This document shows positions 26,319 to 34,943 of a DNA stretch of 64,000 nucleotides, in pieces. A program made the translations under genes and the position numbers. Under the pieces are notes generated by a model. It saw only the letters and a program-made list of their open reading frames with translations, was not told the DNA's origin and made no database searches. Within the stretch, counting starts at the first letter, position 1, and every line of letters begins with the position of its first letter. This DNA is from Alteromonas sp. KUL106 (GTDB lineage Bacteria > Pseudomonadota > Gammaproteobacteria > Enterobacterales > Alteromonadaceae). Where the stretch lies: positions 1-64,000 of the forward strand of contig NZ_BLIG01000009.1 of the NCBI RefSeq assembly GCF_009811415.1, written 5' to 3'.

Positions 26319-28811
26319 TTAAAACAACGCTCGCACACCCATCGTCAAGTTTCTACCTGGAAGCGGTGCTTGGTCTTTTAAGAAAGATGTATGAACACGG
26401 GCCTCCTCATCGGTAAGGTTTTCACCGCGCGCAAACAGCACCCAGTCAATACCTTGCGCGCCAAACTCATATTGCACGCTCGCATTTATCAGAGTGTAAC
26501 CGTCAGTTGTGGTCTCGAAAGATGCCACCTCATTTTGGTCGTCATACCATGTAAAACCCACATCAGCACTTAGGCCATCGTTTTGGTAACTTAGTTCACC
26601 ACCAAAACGCAGAGGCGGTGTGCGCGGCAAATTGTCATCTTCTATTTCAGCGCGAATATAGTCACCAAATACGGTTAAGCGCAGCGTGTCTGTTAAATCA
26701 ACGTAAGTTTCTGCTTCAAAGCCCCAGATGTCAGCGTCAGCTTGCTGGAAATAATAGATTGGCAAGCCTTCTTCATCGCCGTGTTCATCATGTCCATGCT
26801 CTTCGTGCTCGCTCTCTATTCCTTCTTCTTCATGTTCGCCATGTTCTTCGTGCTCACTAAGCGCAATTAAGCCTGTGCTAGTCTGGAAGATATAGTTGTC
26901 TGCTTGGTTATAGAAGAAAGATGCGCTGTAGCCCCAATTACCGGTAAATTTACGGAAAGTGATATCTAAGTTGGTGCTAACTTCTTCATCAACACTTTTA
27001 AGATTCTCTTCTATGTGACCTTCTTCATCCATATCGAACACCAAGCCTACTTCGTAGCTTTGCGTCGCTAAATGTTGTCCCGCAGAGAAAAGTTCCTGCT
27101 GACTAGGCGCACGTTCGCTGCGTGAGAGCGTAACCGCAAGTGAATGACCTTCCTGGTATTCCCAGTTAGCGCCTGCTGAAAGTGACAAACTGGTGAAGTC
27201 GTAGTCAGGAAAGTTAAAGGCGACAGCATGTTCCTCATGTACTTCGTCTTCGTGCTCTTCATCGTGCTCTTCACCTTCATGATCGCTATGCAGTACTTCA
27301 AGCTCTACTTCACTGGCATCAGCGTCTAAGGTTGTTCGTTCTAAACGGCCACCAAGCTCGAACGTCACATCACCCACATTTTTTTGCTCAACAATATAAA
27401 GGGCATAGCTTGATGTGGTATTGGCTGGTGTAAACGCCTCTTCTCCCACAGCATCATAATCACTGTGATTGAACTGTAAGCCAAATACACCGTGCCAACC
27501 GTTCACCTCTTCGTGATAAGCAGATAAACGTATGTCGCTAGATTTATTAGTAAACACTGTGCCCGGCTCGCCGTCTTCGATTTCAGCGTGCTCATAATCT
27601 GTGTATGCCGCAGCAAACTTCAGGTTTGTTAAGCCTCGAATGGGTGAATGCCATTCACCCGCAGCCTGATAACGGGTCATATCGACATCAAGCAGCACAC
27701 CTTCTTCACCATGGTCTTCGTGCTCTTCGTGATCTTCGCCTTCATGATCGCTATCAAGCTCATCTTCATCATGATGTTCCTCTTCACCGTGGGCATGACT
27801 ATGACCAGGCACACCGTATTCATTGTCGAGTTTCTCAACGGCAAAACCGAAGTAACCTTCTTCTGCTACATAAGAGAGACCTGCAACAATGTTACGGGTT
27901 TCCATTGCACTGCTTTCTAGCACACCATTTGGCTCATCTTCATCGGGCTCAATAGATGCAAACCCTGGGATATCAGCGTTATCAGTATCGCGATAAAAAC
28001 CATCGACATGCCATACAATGTTACCACTACCACCGGTTACATCTGCGCGGGTGTAAGAGCCCTCATTTACTGTGCTGTAGCTCGTCTCCGCTTCGCCTTC
28101 AACACCGTCAACCTGATATTGAGGAATACGCTTATCGACAACGTTCACTACACCACCAATCGCACCGCTGCCGTACTGCAGGGTTGCTGGGCCGCGGAGT
28201 ATTTCAACTTGCGTTGCACTTGAGAGGGTTGCAGCAACGTTGTGGTCAGGCCCAACGCGGGATACGTCAGACACATCCAACCCATTTTGAACGATTTTTA
28301 CACGAGGGCCATCGTTACCGCGAATAACTGGGCTGCTTGAGACCGGTCCAAAGTAAGTACTGTGCACGCCTGGCGCATTTTTAAGCGTTTCACCCAGCGT
28401 TGGCGCTTCAATTTTACGTAGTTTTTCAGCACCGATTACCGTTACCGGCGTTACAGATTCAAGCACAGAAGACTGCAACGCATTTGCGGTAACCACAATA
28501 TTTTCGATTGAGGCTGGCTTAAGAACGAAATCGACATTCTGATCTGATGTCACATCGCCTAAATCGTTGTCTCCGTGAATGTAATTAGAAGAATATACGT
28601 GCAGATGAATATGGGGTTGCTTCACGTCGTCAAAGCGGTATACACCATTTTCATCGGTGTAAGCAACGCGCCGGCTTCCTTCTATTTTTACTTCGGCACC
28701 TGCGACGGGTTGGCCAGCAGTATCGGTTACTTTTCCGGTTACTGTATTCGCATACACAGGCGAACCTAAAAGCCCTGCTATGGACAAACTTAGCAGCGAA
28801 CGCATTATCAT
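26319..28811 (-). CDS. TonB-dependent outer-membrane receptor, probable zinc receptor (ZnuD-like)
   Basis: Outer-membrane receptor of 830 residues. A signal peptide ends near residue 21 (SPVYA). A carboxypeptidase-regulatory-like beta domain (22-98), a plug (105-230) and a beta barrel follow, ending in a C-terminal Phe. Three inserts rich in His, Glu and Asp lie at 337-369, 508-528 and 653-679, probably extracellular loops that capture metal. This fits ZnuD-type zinc receptors. Control by two Zur-like palindromes directly upstream supports zinc. AGAGGA lies seven bases before the ATG. No inner-membrane zinc transporter is beside it. Nickel or another metal cannot be excluded. Confidence 0.9.
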   Translation of the reverse strand: MIMRSLLSLSIAGLLGSPVYANTVTGKVTDTAGQPVAGAEVKIEGSRRVAYTDENGVYRFDDVKQPHIHLHVYSSNYIHGDNDLGDVTSDQNVDFVLKPASIENIVVTANALQSSVLESVTPVTVIGAEKLRKIEAPTLGETLKNAPGVHSTYFGPVSSSPVIRGNDGPRVKIVQNGLDVSDVSRVGPDHNVAATLSSATQVEILRGPATLQYGSGAIGGVVNVVDKRIPQYQVDGVEGEAETSYSTVNEGSYTRADVTGGSGNIVWHVDGFYRDTDNADIPGFASIEPDEDEPNGVLESSAMETRNIVAGLSYVAEEGYFGFAVEKLDNEYGVPGHSHAHGEEEHHDEDELDSDHEGEDHEEHEDHGEEGVLLDVDMTRYQAAGEWHSPIRGLTNLKFAAAYTDYEHAEIEDGEPGTVFTNKSSDIRLSAYHEEVNGWHGVFGLQFNHSDYDAVGEEAFTPANTTSSYALYIVEQKNVGDVTFELGGRLERTTLDADASEVELEVLHSDHEGEEHDEEHEDEVHEEHAVAFNFPDYDFTSLSLSAGANWEYQEGHSLAVTLSRSERAPSQQELFSAGQHLATQSYEVGLVFDMDEEGHIEENLKSVDEEVSTNLDITFRKFTGNWGYSASFFYNQADNYIFQTSTGLIALSEHEEHGEHEEEGIESEHEEHGHDEHGDEEGLPIYYFQQADADIWGFEAETYVDLTDTLRLTVFGDYIRAEIEDDNLPRTPPLRFGGELSYQNDGLSADVGFTWYDDQNEVASFETTTDGYTLINASVQYEFGAQGIDWVLFARGENLTDEEARVHTSFLKDQAPLPGRNLTMGVRALF

Positions 28812-28827
28812 GAGTATTCCTCTGAGG

Positions 28828-28860
28828 ATGTTATAACATTATTTAGTGATGTTATAACAT
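28828..28860. promoter_or_regulatory. Twin Zur-like operator palindromes
   Basis: The perfect palindrome ATGTTATAACAT occurs twice, at 28828-28839 and 28849-28860, 21 bases centre to centre, just upstream of the receptor start. This is the core of the gammaproteobacterial Zur box. Zinc-bound Zur dimers would sit on one face of the helix and repress. Confidence 0.82.
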
Positions 28861-28991
28861 TTTCAAGGATGGAGAACGGTATGTCAACCACTGTCAGTCT
28901 TCTCTTACCGTAAATTTACCGCATTTTAATGTTGAGTGACCCTCCCCCTTATCTTCGCGATTATCATTGTCGTTCTTATGATTTATTACGC

Positions 28992-29960
28992 TCAAGCTCG
29001 ACTGACGGGGAAATTAATAACGTCGCTAATATGTTTCGCCTCTGTCTTTAACATAAGCAGTCTATCCACCCCTAGAGCCACCCCCGAACATAAAGGTAAA
29101 CCTGCTTCTAGTGCGTTTAAAAAGTTTTCATCTATCGGCTTGGAGGAAAGACCACTGGCACGTCGTTTTTCGTTATCATTTTCAAAACGCTTGCGCTGTT
29201 CGTTCGCAGCATTCAATTCATTAAAACCATTAGCAAGCTCCGCCCCCTTGAAATACACTTCAAAACGTTCTGCAACGCGAGGATCATCTGAATTCAGCCT
29301 TGCAAGTGCTGCCTGAGTGGCGGGGAAGTCATAGATAAAACACGGCGTATTGCTGCCAATTTGAGGCTCGATAATATAGCTAAACAGAAGCTGTAACTTA
29401 CTGTCGAAACTCAAGGTTTCTGGCTCGTGAATATCTATTCCTTGCTGTTCCATGGCCTCGAGCAATTCCTCATCGTTCGCGCACAACGGATCAATGTTTA
29501 AATACGTTTGAAAGGCTTGTTGATAAGACATTTTATCGGACGGTTCTGTGCCCAATGTTTCTTGCAAAAGCGCGTCAACTTCATCCATTAGCGCGACGTG
29601 ATCAAAACCCACTCTGTACCATTCCAGCATGGTGAACTCTGGATTATGCCAACGTCCCTCACTTTCGTGACGAAAGGCTTTACATATTTGATATATAGAA
29701 CCACTGTCGGCGCACAGTAAGCGCTTCATGGCATATTCAGGCGACGTTTGAAGATACAGCTTGGTTGGCTTGCCTGACTGATCATAATTAAAACACGTAT
29801 CAAATGCTTCAAGGTGCTCGTCGGTCACTGTGCCCTTTGACAGTAAGGGAGTGTCGACTTCAAGCACATTTCTCGTGTAAAAAAATTCTCGAATAGTTCG
29901 CAGTAGAGCTGCACGGGCGATGCGGGCCTGATGAGTGGTCGTCGGCTGCCAAAATTGCAT
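28992..29960 (-). CDS. epmA: EF-P--(R)-beta-lysine ligase
   Basis: Lysyl-tRNA synthetase-like enzyme of 322 residues that attaches (R)-beta-lysine to EF-P. It has the class II motif 2 (FRHESEGRWHNPEFTMLEWY) and motif 3 (GVALGVDRLLML), and lacks the anticodon-binding domain of LysS. The ATG at 29960 (MQFWQ) gives the family length; a frame to 30017 runs through the efp terminator. It follows efp on the same strand, 107 bases away with a terminator between, so it may be expressed by read-through or its own promoter. Confidence 0.95.
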   Translation of the reverse strand: MQFWQPTTTHQARIARAALLRTIREFFYTRNVLEVDTPLLSKGTVTDEHLEAFDTCFNYDQSGKPTKLYLQTSPEYAMKRLLCADSGSIYQICKAFRHESEGRWHNPEFTMLEWYRVGFDHVALMDEVDALLQETLGTEPSDKMSYQQAFQTYLNIDPLCANDEELLEAMEQQGIDIHEPETLSFDSKLQLLFSYIIEPQIGSNTPCFIYDFPATQAALARLNSDDPRVAERFEVYFKGAELANGFNELNAANEQRKRFENDNEKRRASGLSSKPIDENFLNALEAGLPLCSGVALGVDRLLMLKTEAKHISDVINFPVSRA

Positions 29961-29994
29961 TTCATGAACCCTGAAAAAAAGAAAAACCAAAAAC

Positions 29995-30020
29995 AAAAAA
30001 CCGGTACGCGAAGGCACCGG
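29995..30020 (-). terminator. Terminator between efp and epmA
   Basis: Minus strand: a 7-bp stem (CCGGTGC with GTACCGG, one G-T pair), 6-base loop, then TTTTTTGTTTTT. It lies after the efp stop and before the epmA start, so epmA transcription from efp would be partial. Confidence 0.8.
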
Positions 30021-30067
30021 CTTTTACACTTAAACAGCATGCGCTAATTGCGCTTCAGTTTTCGCTA

Positions 30068-30637
30068 TTATTTTTGTGCACGTGACACGTATTCGCCAGA
30101 GCGCGTGTCTACACGGATAACTTCACCGGTTTGCACGAACAACGGAACCCGCACCACCGCACCGGTAGTTAGTGTTGCCGGCTTACCGCCAGTGCCCGCC
30201 GTATCGCCTTTAAGGCCCGGATCGGTCTCGGTGATTTCCAGCTCCACAAAGTTGGGTGGGGTAACTGTGATAGGTGAACCATTCCATAAAGTAATGGTGC
30301 AAACGTCGTTTTCTACTAACCACTTTTTATTTTCGCCCACTGCTTTTTCGTCTGCAGCGATTTGTTCGAATGTATCGTTATTCATAAAGTGGTAGAATTC
30401 GCCGTCGGTGTACAAGTAGGCAAGCTCTGTATCCATTACGTCAGCGCCTTCTACTGATTCACCTGAGCGGAAAGTTTTTTCTAAAACTTTACCTGAAATG
30501 AGCTTGCGGATTTTTACGCGGTTAAACGCTTGGCCCTTGCCCGGCTTTACGTATTCGTTTTCTAAAATGTTGCAAGGTTCGCCGTCCAGCATGATTTTCA
30601 GGCCGCCTTTGAACTCGTTAGTGCTGTAATAAGCCAT
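30068..30637 (-). CDS. efp: Translation elongation factor P
   Basis: Elongation factor of 189 residues that rescues ribosomes stalled at polyproline. The KOW-like N-terminal domain carries the modified lysine K34 in [14 protein letters not shown]. Two OB domains follow, ending [13 protein letters not shown]34 is the type lysylated by EpmA/EpmB, both of which are encoded next to it. It is head-to-head with epmB across 36 bases. No EpmC hydroxylase gene is seen. Confidence 0.98.
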   Translation of the reverse strand: MAYYSTNEFKGGLKIMLDGEPCNILENEYVKPGKGQAFNRVKIRKLISGKVLEKTFRSGESVEGADVMDTELAYLYTDGEFYHFMNNDTFEQIAADEKAVGENKKWLVENDVCTITLWNGSPITVTPPNFVELEITETDPGLKGDTAGTGGKPATLTTGAVVRVPLFVQTGEVIRVDTRSGEYVSRAQK

Positions 30638-30673
30638 AATTCCTCTGTCTAAACATAAGGTACAAAAAGTTTC

Positions 30674-31699
30674 GTGGAACAAATAATACCTAAAAAACCG
30701 ATTTCTGTAGAGCATAACTGGCAAAAAGAATTAGCAAGTAGCTTTACCGATCCTGCAAAGCTGTTGCAACACTTAGGTTTAGACCAAGAAAAATATGCCC
30801 AACACATAAAAGCCCGCCGGCTTTTTCCTATGCGTGTTCCACGATATTTTGTAGAACTGATGGAAAAAGGAAACCCTAACGACCCGCTGTTTTTGCAAGT
30901 GATGCCGCTTAGCGACGAATTCCTTACCTCTCCGGGATACAGCGAAGACCCCCTTGAGGAGCACGAAACAGCCGGCAAAGGTATTTTGCATAAATACGAT
31001 TCTCGTGTGCTTTTAATGGTACGCACCGGATGCGCGGTAAACTGCCGCTACTGTTTCCGTCGCCATTTCCCTTACGCCGACAATGCTGTGAGCAAGCAAC
31101 AATGGCGTGATGTGCTTGACTATCTTCTCAGCAATAACAATATCAACGAAGTCATTTTTTCTGGTGGCGATCCACTGATGGCAAAAGACGATCATTTGTC
31201 CTGGCTAGCCAACGAAATTGCCGCGATTCCCCACATAAAGCGCCTACGTATTCACAGTCGATTGCCGGTAGTGCTGCCAGAGAGAATAAGTCATGATTTT
31301 ATTGCATGGTTTACCGCATTACCCCTGCAAAAAGTGCTAGTGCTGCATGCAAATCACGCCAATGAAATCTCAGAAGCGTTGAAGGCACGTTTAAACGCAT
31401 TGCGAGAGAAAGGGGTGACCTTGCTTAATCAATCAGTCTTGTTAAAAGGCGTGAACGACTCTGGCGAAGCGATTAGTACGTTAAGTGAAAGGCTGTTTGA
31501 GGCTGGAGTACTGCCTTATTATCTGCACGTTTTGGATAAAGTGCAGGGCGCGAGCCACTTTTATGTAAGCGATGACGATGCCCGAATCATTATGGAAGAA
31601 GCGATAAAGCGCCTGCCGGGCTTTTTAGTACCAAAACTCGTTCGAGAAATTGGCGGTCAACCCGGCAAAACGCCTATCGACTTAAGGTTGCATCCCTAA
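30674..31699 (+). CDS. epmB: L-lysine 2,3-aminomutase for EF-P
   Basis: Radical SAM enzyme of 341 residues converting L-lysine to (R)-beta-lysine for EpmA. The cluster motif C-x3-C-x2-C is seen in [15 protein letters not shown] near residue 116, with a PLP lysine region near the C terminus. It starts with GTG; the only purine-rich site is AAGG about 15 bases upstream. Its promoter must overlap that of divergent efp, since only 36 bases separate the starts. Confidence 0.95.
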   Translation: MEQIIPKKPISVEHNWQKELASSFTDPAKLLQHLGLDQEKYAQHIKARRLFPMRVPRYFVELMEKGNPNDPLFLQVMPLSDEFLTSPGYSEDPLEEHETAGKGILHKYDSRVLLMVRTGCAVNCRYCFRRHFPYADNAVSKQQWRDVLDYLLSNNNINEVIFSGGDPLMAKDDHLSWLANEIAAIPHIKRLRIHSRLPVVLPERISHDFIAWFTALPLQKVLVLHANHANEISEALKARLNALREKGVTLLNQSVLLKGVNDSGEAISTLSERLFEAGVLPYYLHVLDKVQGASHFYVSDDDARIIMEEAIKRLPGFLVPKLVREIGGQPGKTPIDLRLHP

Positions 31700-31700
31700 C

Positions 31701-31892
31701 TTACGCGAAGGTATCAATGTTGGCGCCTAACGCGGGGTTTGAAGATGACGATTTTGGTACGTCAGCGGCTGATTCCAGCAGCTGAAGCGACGCTTTACCC
31801 TCTTGCTCTTGCTGACTTTTAGCCAACTTAAGAGAGGCCAACTCAAGTGACGCACCGGACGCTCCAGAGGCACTAGCACCTTGTAGATCCAT
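31701..31892 (-). CDS. YjfB-like putative motility protein
   Basis: Small protein of 63 residues beginning MDLQGASASG and ending NPALGANIDTFA. The MD start and the LG-NID ending fit the YjfB-like 'putative motility protein' family found near flagellar genes. Low complexity in Ala, Ser and Leu. The ATG at 31892 has AAAGG about nine bases upstream. A perfect FliA promoter lies at 32043-32069, which supports a flagellar or motility role. An intrinsic terminator lies between promoter and gene, so expression is probably attenuated. It is convergent with epmB, 1 base apart. Confidence 0.72.
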   Translation of the reverse strand: MDLQGASASGASGASLELASLKLAKSQQEQEGKASLQLLESAADVPKSSSSNPALGANIDTFA

Positions 31893-31922
31893 ACCATTTT
31901 CCTTTGTTGCTTGTAGCAAAGT

Positions 31923-31945
31923 AAAAAAATGGGCAAAATTGCCCA
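31923..31945 (-). terminator. Intrinsic terminator in the leader of the YjfB-like gene
   Basis: Minus strand: TGGGCAA/TTGCCCA stem with a tight loop, followed by seven T, 30 bases before the start codon. A second hairpin, AAACCTTA/TAAGGTTT, lies upstream at 31988-32005. Together they define a leader of about 110 bases from the FliA start, either an attenuator or a small RNA. Confidence 0.75.
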
Positions 31946-32042
31946 CCCTTACGGCATGTTGAGTATTTCGCAAACTGTTAAGTGAGTAAACCTTACTTAA
32001 GGTTTATCCATTAACGCTGCGCACACAACAACACTCTTTGGG

Positions 32043-32069
32043 TTATCGGCCTTGAAAGATTAAACTTTA
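32043..32069 (-). promoter_or_regulatory. Sigma-28 (FliA) promoter
   Basis: Minus strand reads TAAAGTTT, 11 bases, GCCGATAA, identical to the enterobacterial FliA consensus in both boxes and spacing. Transcription would begin near 32034 and run toward the YjfB-like gene. It is the only such site I noticed in the window. Confidence 0.9.
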
Positions 32070-32188
32070 ACCATTATTTACCGTTGTGCATTCGGCGTGC
32101 CGCTAACTTAGACCACAAGTAGTATTCAGCTACCGTTAACGTGCATGACACTGTACATTTTAGACACACAGAAACAAAAGGCGTAACC

Positions 32189-32521
32189 ATGCAACAAAGC
32201 CAAGAGATGCAAGCTGTCCATCAACAACTTCAAGAAACGCTTCAAACACTGCACCGAAAAGCCGTTGATGCCGACCAAATTTTAGATGGTTTGCAGCGCG
32301 ATCAGAAAGGCAAGTTTGCAGCAGTATTCGCTGACGACAGCGGTTTTATAACTTCAGCCAAACGCTTCGGTCCTTACGTCCAAGAAATTGCCAGTGACTG
32401 GCAATCTATCAGAGACTTGAGTGACGAGGAGGCAAAGCAGGCATTAGTACCCTTGGTGAAGAAGATAGAGCTTGCCCTTGTCACCATCGCTCAGTTTCAG
32501 CAATCGCTTTCGAAAAACTAA
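32189..32521 (+). CDS. Conserved hypothetical protein, 110 residues
   Basis: Soluble, mostly helical protein with a long N-terminal amphipathic region rich in Gln (MQQSQEMQAVHQQLQETLQT). The DADQILDGLQRDQKGKFAAV and RFGPYVQEI segments look conserved among gammaproteobacterial proteins of unknown function. The ATG at 32189 has AAAAGG upstream; a frame to 32141 has no site. It is divergent from the FliA-driven small gene and ends at a terminator. No function can be assigned. Confidence 0.7.
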   Translation: MQQSQEMQAVHQQLQETLQTLHRKAVDADQILDGLQRDQKGKFAAVFADDSGFITSAKRFGPYVQEIASDWQSIRDLSDEEAKQALVPLVKKIELALVTIAQFQQSLSKN

Positions 32522-32561
32522 GGGAACTGGCTTCAATTCACCAAAGCCCGCTCTTTGAAGT

Positions 32562-32597
32562 GACCCCAAAAGTTAAACCGTAACGTGGGGTCTTTTT
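32562..32597 (+). terminator. Terminator after the 110-residue hypothetical gene
   Basis: GACCCCA pairs with TGGGGTC across a 17-base loop, followed by CTTTTT. It lies between two convergent hypothetical genes. Confidence 0.7.
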
Positions 32598-32629
32598 ACA
32601 TTCTCCACCGGCTTAATGACGTTATTTGA

Positions 32630-33925
32630 CTACTGTTGATACAGTGGCAGCAGCTCGATTCTGCGCTTTATTTCTTCCACCTCTTTAAGATAAGCTGGGC
32701 TGTCTACTCTTTCGTACTGTTCAACGAAAGCTTGCTTACTTAGCCCTTCGGGCAACCCCTCTATGGCAGGAATTATTTCTAATTCATTTTGAATACGCGC
32801 CATCGCATTTTGCACATTAATGGAAGTACTGAGCTGAGTGGCTACTTGTGCAAACCTATTACCTGACATATCTGCAGCCAAATCCACAAAACTATATCCA
32901 GACCCTCCGTTTCCCCTATCCATAAGTTCTTTGAATTCTCCAATCGCCAAAGACATACCTTGTTCGGAGAGAAGTTCTAGTGCGGCTGAAATAATAAAGT
33001 GGCGGGCTAAGTCATTTCGGTTGTGGAGTACTGCTCCTCTTCGCGGCTTTAACGCTTTATCAGCGTCGGGTTGAATATCACCCACCAGCGCGCCAACACG
33101 ATGATGCCCAACGTAAACAGCAAGTGCTAAAATGACCGCTTTATTATGCAATACCGCCGCTTGCGGTGTATCACTTTGCTCTCGCGCTCTTGCCATCCCT
33201 TCACGTAAGTATTCAATCAATGAAACAGGTTTGGTCGAAAGCGCAATTTCTCTTCCCGAAAGATAACGAAGGTAATACGCTGACAGCCTCTGAAGTTCCG
33301 TTTCCTCGTTTACTGACATGTTAGATGCTACAACGTTTAATTCGGTTAACAGCGCGTCGAGCCGCCCTACATCCAAGGTAAGTTCGCCTTGTCGCATAGT
33401 TACTCTTTCAACACGGGATAGCGCAATAGTTGCAATTTCGGATTGAGTGTAAGAATTAACGGTGCGCTCTAGGAACCAAAGCAGGTAGCGACCCGGAATG
33501 GTTAAATCGCCCAGTTGTACTTGTTCAATGCGCAAACTGTTCCCCGGTAGCACTAACGCAGAAGCATTCACGAAATACCCCGTGTCTTTAATGCTATACG
33601 TTATGTTTACGGTCCCGCCAATAGGGCTAATATTTACCACCCCTTTAAAGTCGGGCAACGCACGCTGTAAAACACCTACCAGACTCTCGACTTGGGTTTC
33701 AGTGAGCGTGACTTGATGGCCTTCCTCGCGCCGAGAAAACGCCCGCTGCAGTTGCCCAAGTAGTTCATTTACACTATCAGCACCATCAAGTTGCGTAGTC
33801 GCCGTTGACGCGACCAAGGGCGTCTTTTGAACCGCCATAATAGCAACCGTCACAGCGCCCGCAATGAGCACGAGAATAAGAAAAACCAGTGTTATAACTA
33901 GCCATTTTACGCTACGCAAAATCAT
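32630..33925 (-). CDS. Membrane-anchored protein of unknown function
   Basis: Protein of 431 residues. One strong N-terminal helix (about 8-31) would anchor it in the inner membrane with the rest in the periplasm. The body mixes beta-rich sequence (residues 50-190) with a helical second half containing conserved-looking KAVILALAVYVGHHR and NDLARHFIISAALELL. I recognise no family. No catalytic signature stands out. It is monocistronic, 137 bases after a HAD phosphatase gene. Confidence 0.75.
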   Translation of the reverse strand: MILRSVKWLVITLVFLILVLIAGAVTVAIMAVQKTPLVASTATTQLDGADSVNELLGQLQRAFSRREEGHQVTLTETQVESLVGVLQRALPDFKGVVNISPIGGTVNITYSIKDTGYFVNASALVLPGNSLRIEQVQLGDLTIPGRYLLWFLERTVNSYTQSEIATIALSRVERVTMRQGELTLDVGRLDALLTELNVVASNMSVNEETELQRLSAYYLRYLSGREIALSTKPVSLIEYLREGMARAREQSDTPQAAVLHNKAVILALAVYVGHHRVGALVGDIQPDADKALKPRRGAVLHNRNDLARHFIISAALELLSEQGMSLAIGEFKELMDRGNGGSGYSFVDLAADMSGNRFAQVATQLSTSINVQNAMARIQNELEIIPAIEGLPEGLSKQAFVEQYERVDSPAYLKEVEEIKRRIELLPLYQQ

Positions 33926-34062
33926 GATACTGCTGCTTTACCCGTGTAATAATTTAGACAAGCCCTGCTTAGGGCACTGGTTATACTACGTTTTATCCGT
34001 GCCTGCCACTAGGACGTCTCATAAGCGGCCTGACAAGTCATTGCTCTCAGTGCCCGTTACTC

Positions 34063-34764
34063 TCATACGCCTAATTCAATGCCAACCCATTCATGTAAGC
34101 TGGAGTACTGCACCGTCGCGCGCGTGAAGTCATGATGCTGTGATAAAGCCGTTGGGATCGCCACACAGGCAAGACCCGCAGCAAGCGCGGCCGTCATACC
34201 GGTTTGCGTATCTTCAATGGCGACACACTCGTGAGGGGTTTTGTTTAATTGAACCATGGCGCGTTCATAACAGTCGGGAGCAGGTTTACTTCTTACAACA
34301 TCTTCTACCGCAACTACGCAGGATATATAGTTACCCAAGTCATACTGCGACAACGTCTTTTCAACAGACTTTTTGCTTCCTCCTGTCACCACTCCAAGAG
34401 TGTAGCCTTTTTCAAAGCACGCCACGATCGCTTCTTTGGCATAGGGCATCAGGGGAAATGCCTGTTTATCCAAATATGCACTGATGCTTGTATGCTTCTT
34501 TTCAGCTAGCACGTCAGGTGCGACGTCTAATTTAAAGTGCTCCACCAAATCAATCGCATTTTGCTTGACGGGTATGCCTGCCATGACCTTGCAGTAAAAG
34601 TCCTCGCTAAGTTTGACGTTGTAGTTATTTAAAATGGCTACCCACAATTCGTAATGCACGCTTTCTGAGTCAATGATCGTACCGTCGTGATCGAACAAAA
34701 GCGTTGTGGTGTCGTCAGTCACGGCTAAATGATGTGAAGATGAAGAACCTGAATACAATGCCAA
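34063..34764 (-). CDS. HAD-superfamily phosphatase (beta-phosphoglucomutase-like)
   Basis: Cytoplasmic hydrolase of 233 residues. Motif I is LLFDHDGTIIDSE with both aspartates; motif II is VVTGG; the Lys is in RSKPAPDCYERAM; motif IV is ECVAIEDTQTGMTAAL. A helical cap follows motif I, as in the PGMB/YniC group that acts on sugar phosphates. The start is TTG, backed by GGAGG seven bases upstream. A dispersed repeat copy ends 4 bases upstream of this ribosome site, so it must lie in the 5' leader or promoter. Confidence 0.88.
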   Translation of the reverse strand: MALYSGSSSSHHLAVTDDTTTLLFDHDGTIIDSESVHYELWVAILNNYNVKLSEDFYCKVMAGIPVKQNAIDLVEHFKLDVAPDVLAEKKHTSISAYLDKQAFPLMPYAKEAIVACFEKGYTLGVVTGGSKKSVEKTLSQYDLGNYISCVVAVEDVVRSKPAPDCYERAMVQLNKTPHECVAIEDTQTGMTAALAAGLACVAIPTALSQHHDFTRATVQYSSLHEWVGIELGV

Positions 34765-34780
34765 AACAATCCTCCTTGCT

Positions 34781-34805
34781 AATTATCTATGCGGGCTGGT
34801 ATTAC
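34781..34805 (-). repeat. Dispersed palindromic repeat, single arm
   Basis: Minus-strand half-site with one change (GCCCGC for GTCCGC), reading AATTATCTATGCGGGCTGGT on the plus strand. It directly abuts the ribosome binding site of the HAD phosphatase gene. Confidence 0.82.
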
Positions 34806-34943
34806 ACACTCTTAAACGCAATGCAGATACCGGGCCAGTAGAGAAACCGCCACGCTTTAACGTGTTCCAAACCCACCTTCATTGTGGTGTGGTACACTAG
34901 TGTCAGTTCAATCGTATCTATATTTTAAAGTGGAGCTATCAAC

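Noticed and set aside
27605..28327. Plus-strand frames rich in His and Arg inside the receptor gene
   Set aside because: They are antisense shadows of the metal-rich loops of the TonB receptor.
28936..29316. 126-residue plus-strand frame
   Set aside because: Mostly antisense to epmA; codon pattern follows the epmA frame.
31701..31973. Longer 90-residue version of the YjfB-like protein
   Set aside because: The extra N terminus would be translated through the leader terminator and has no ribosome site; MDLQ at 31892 fits the family.
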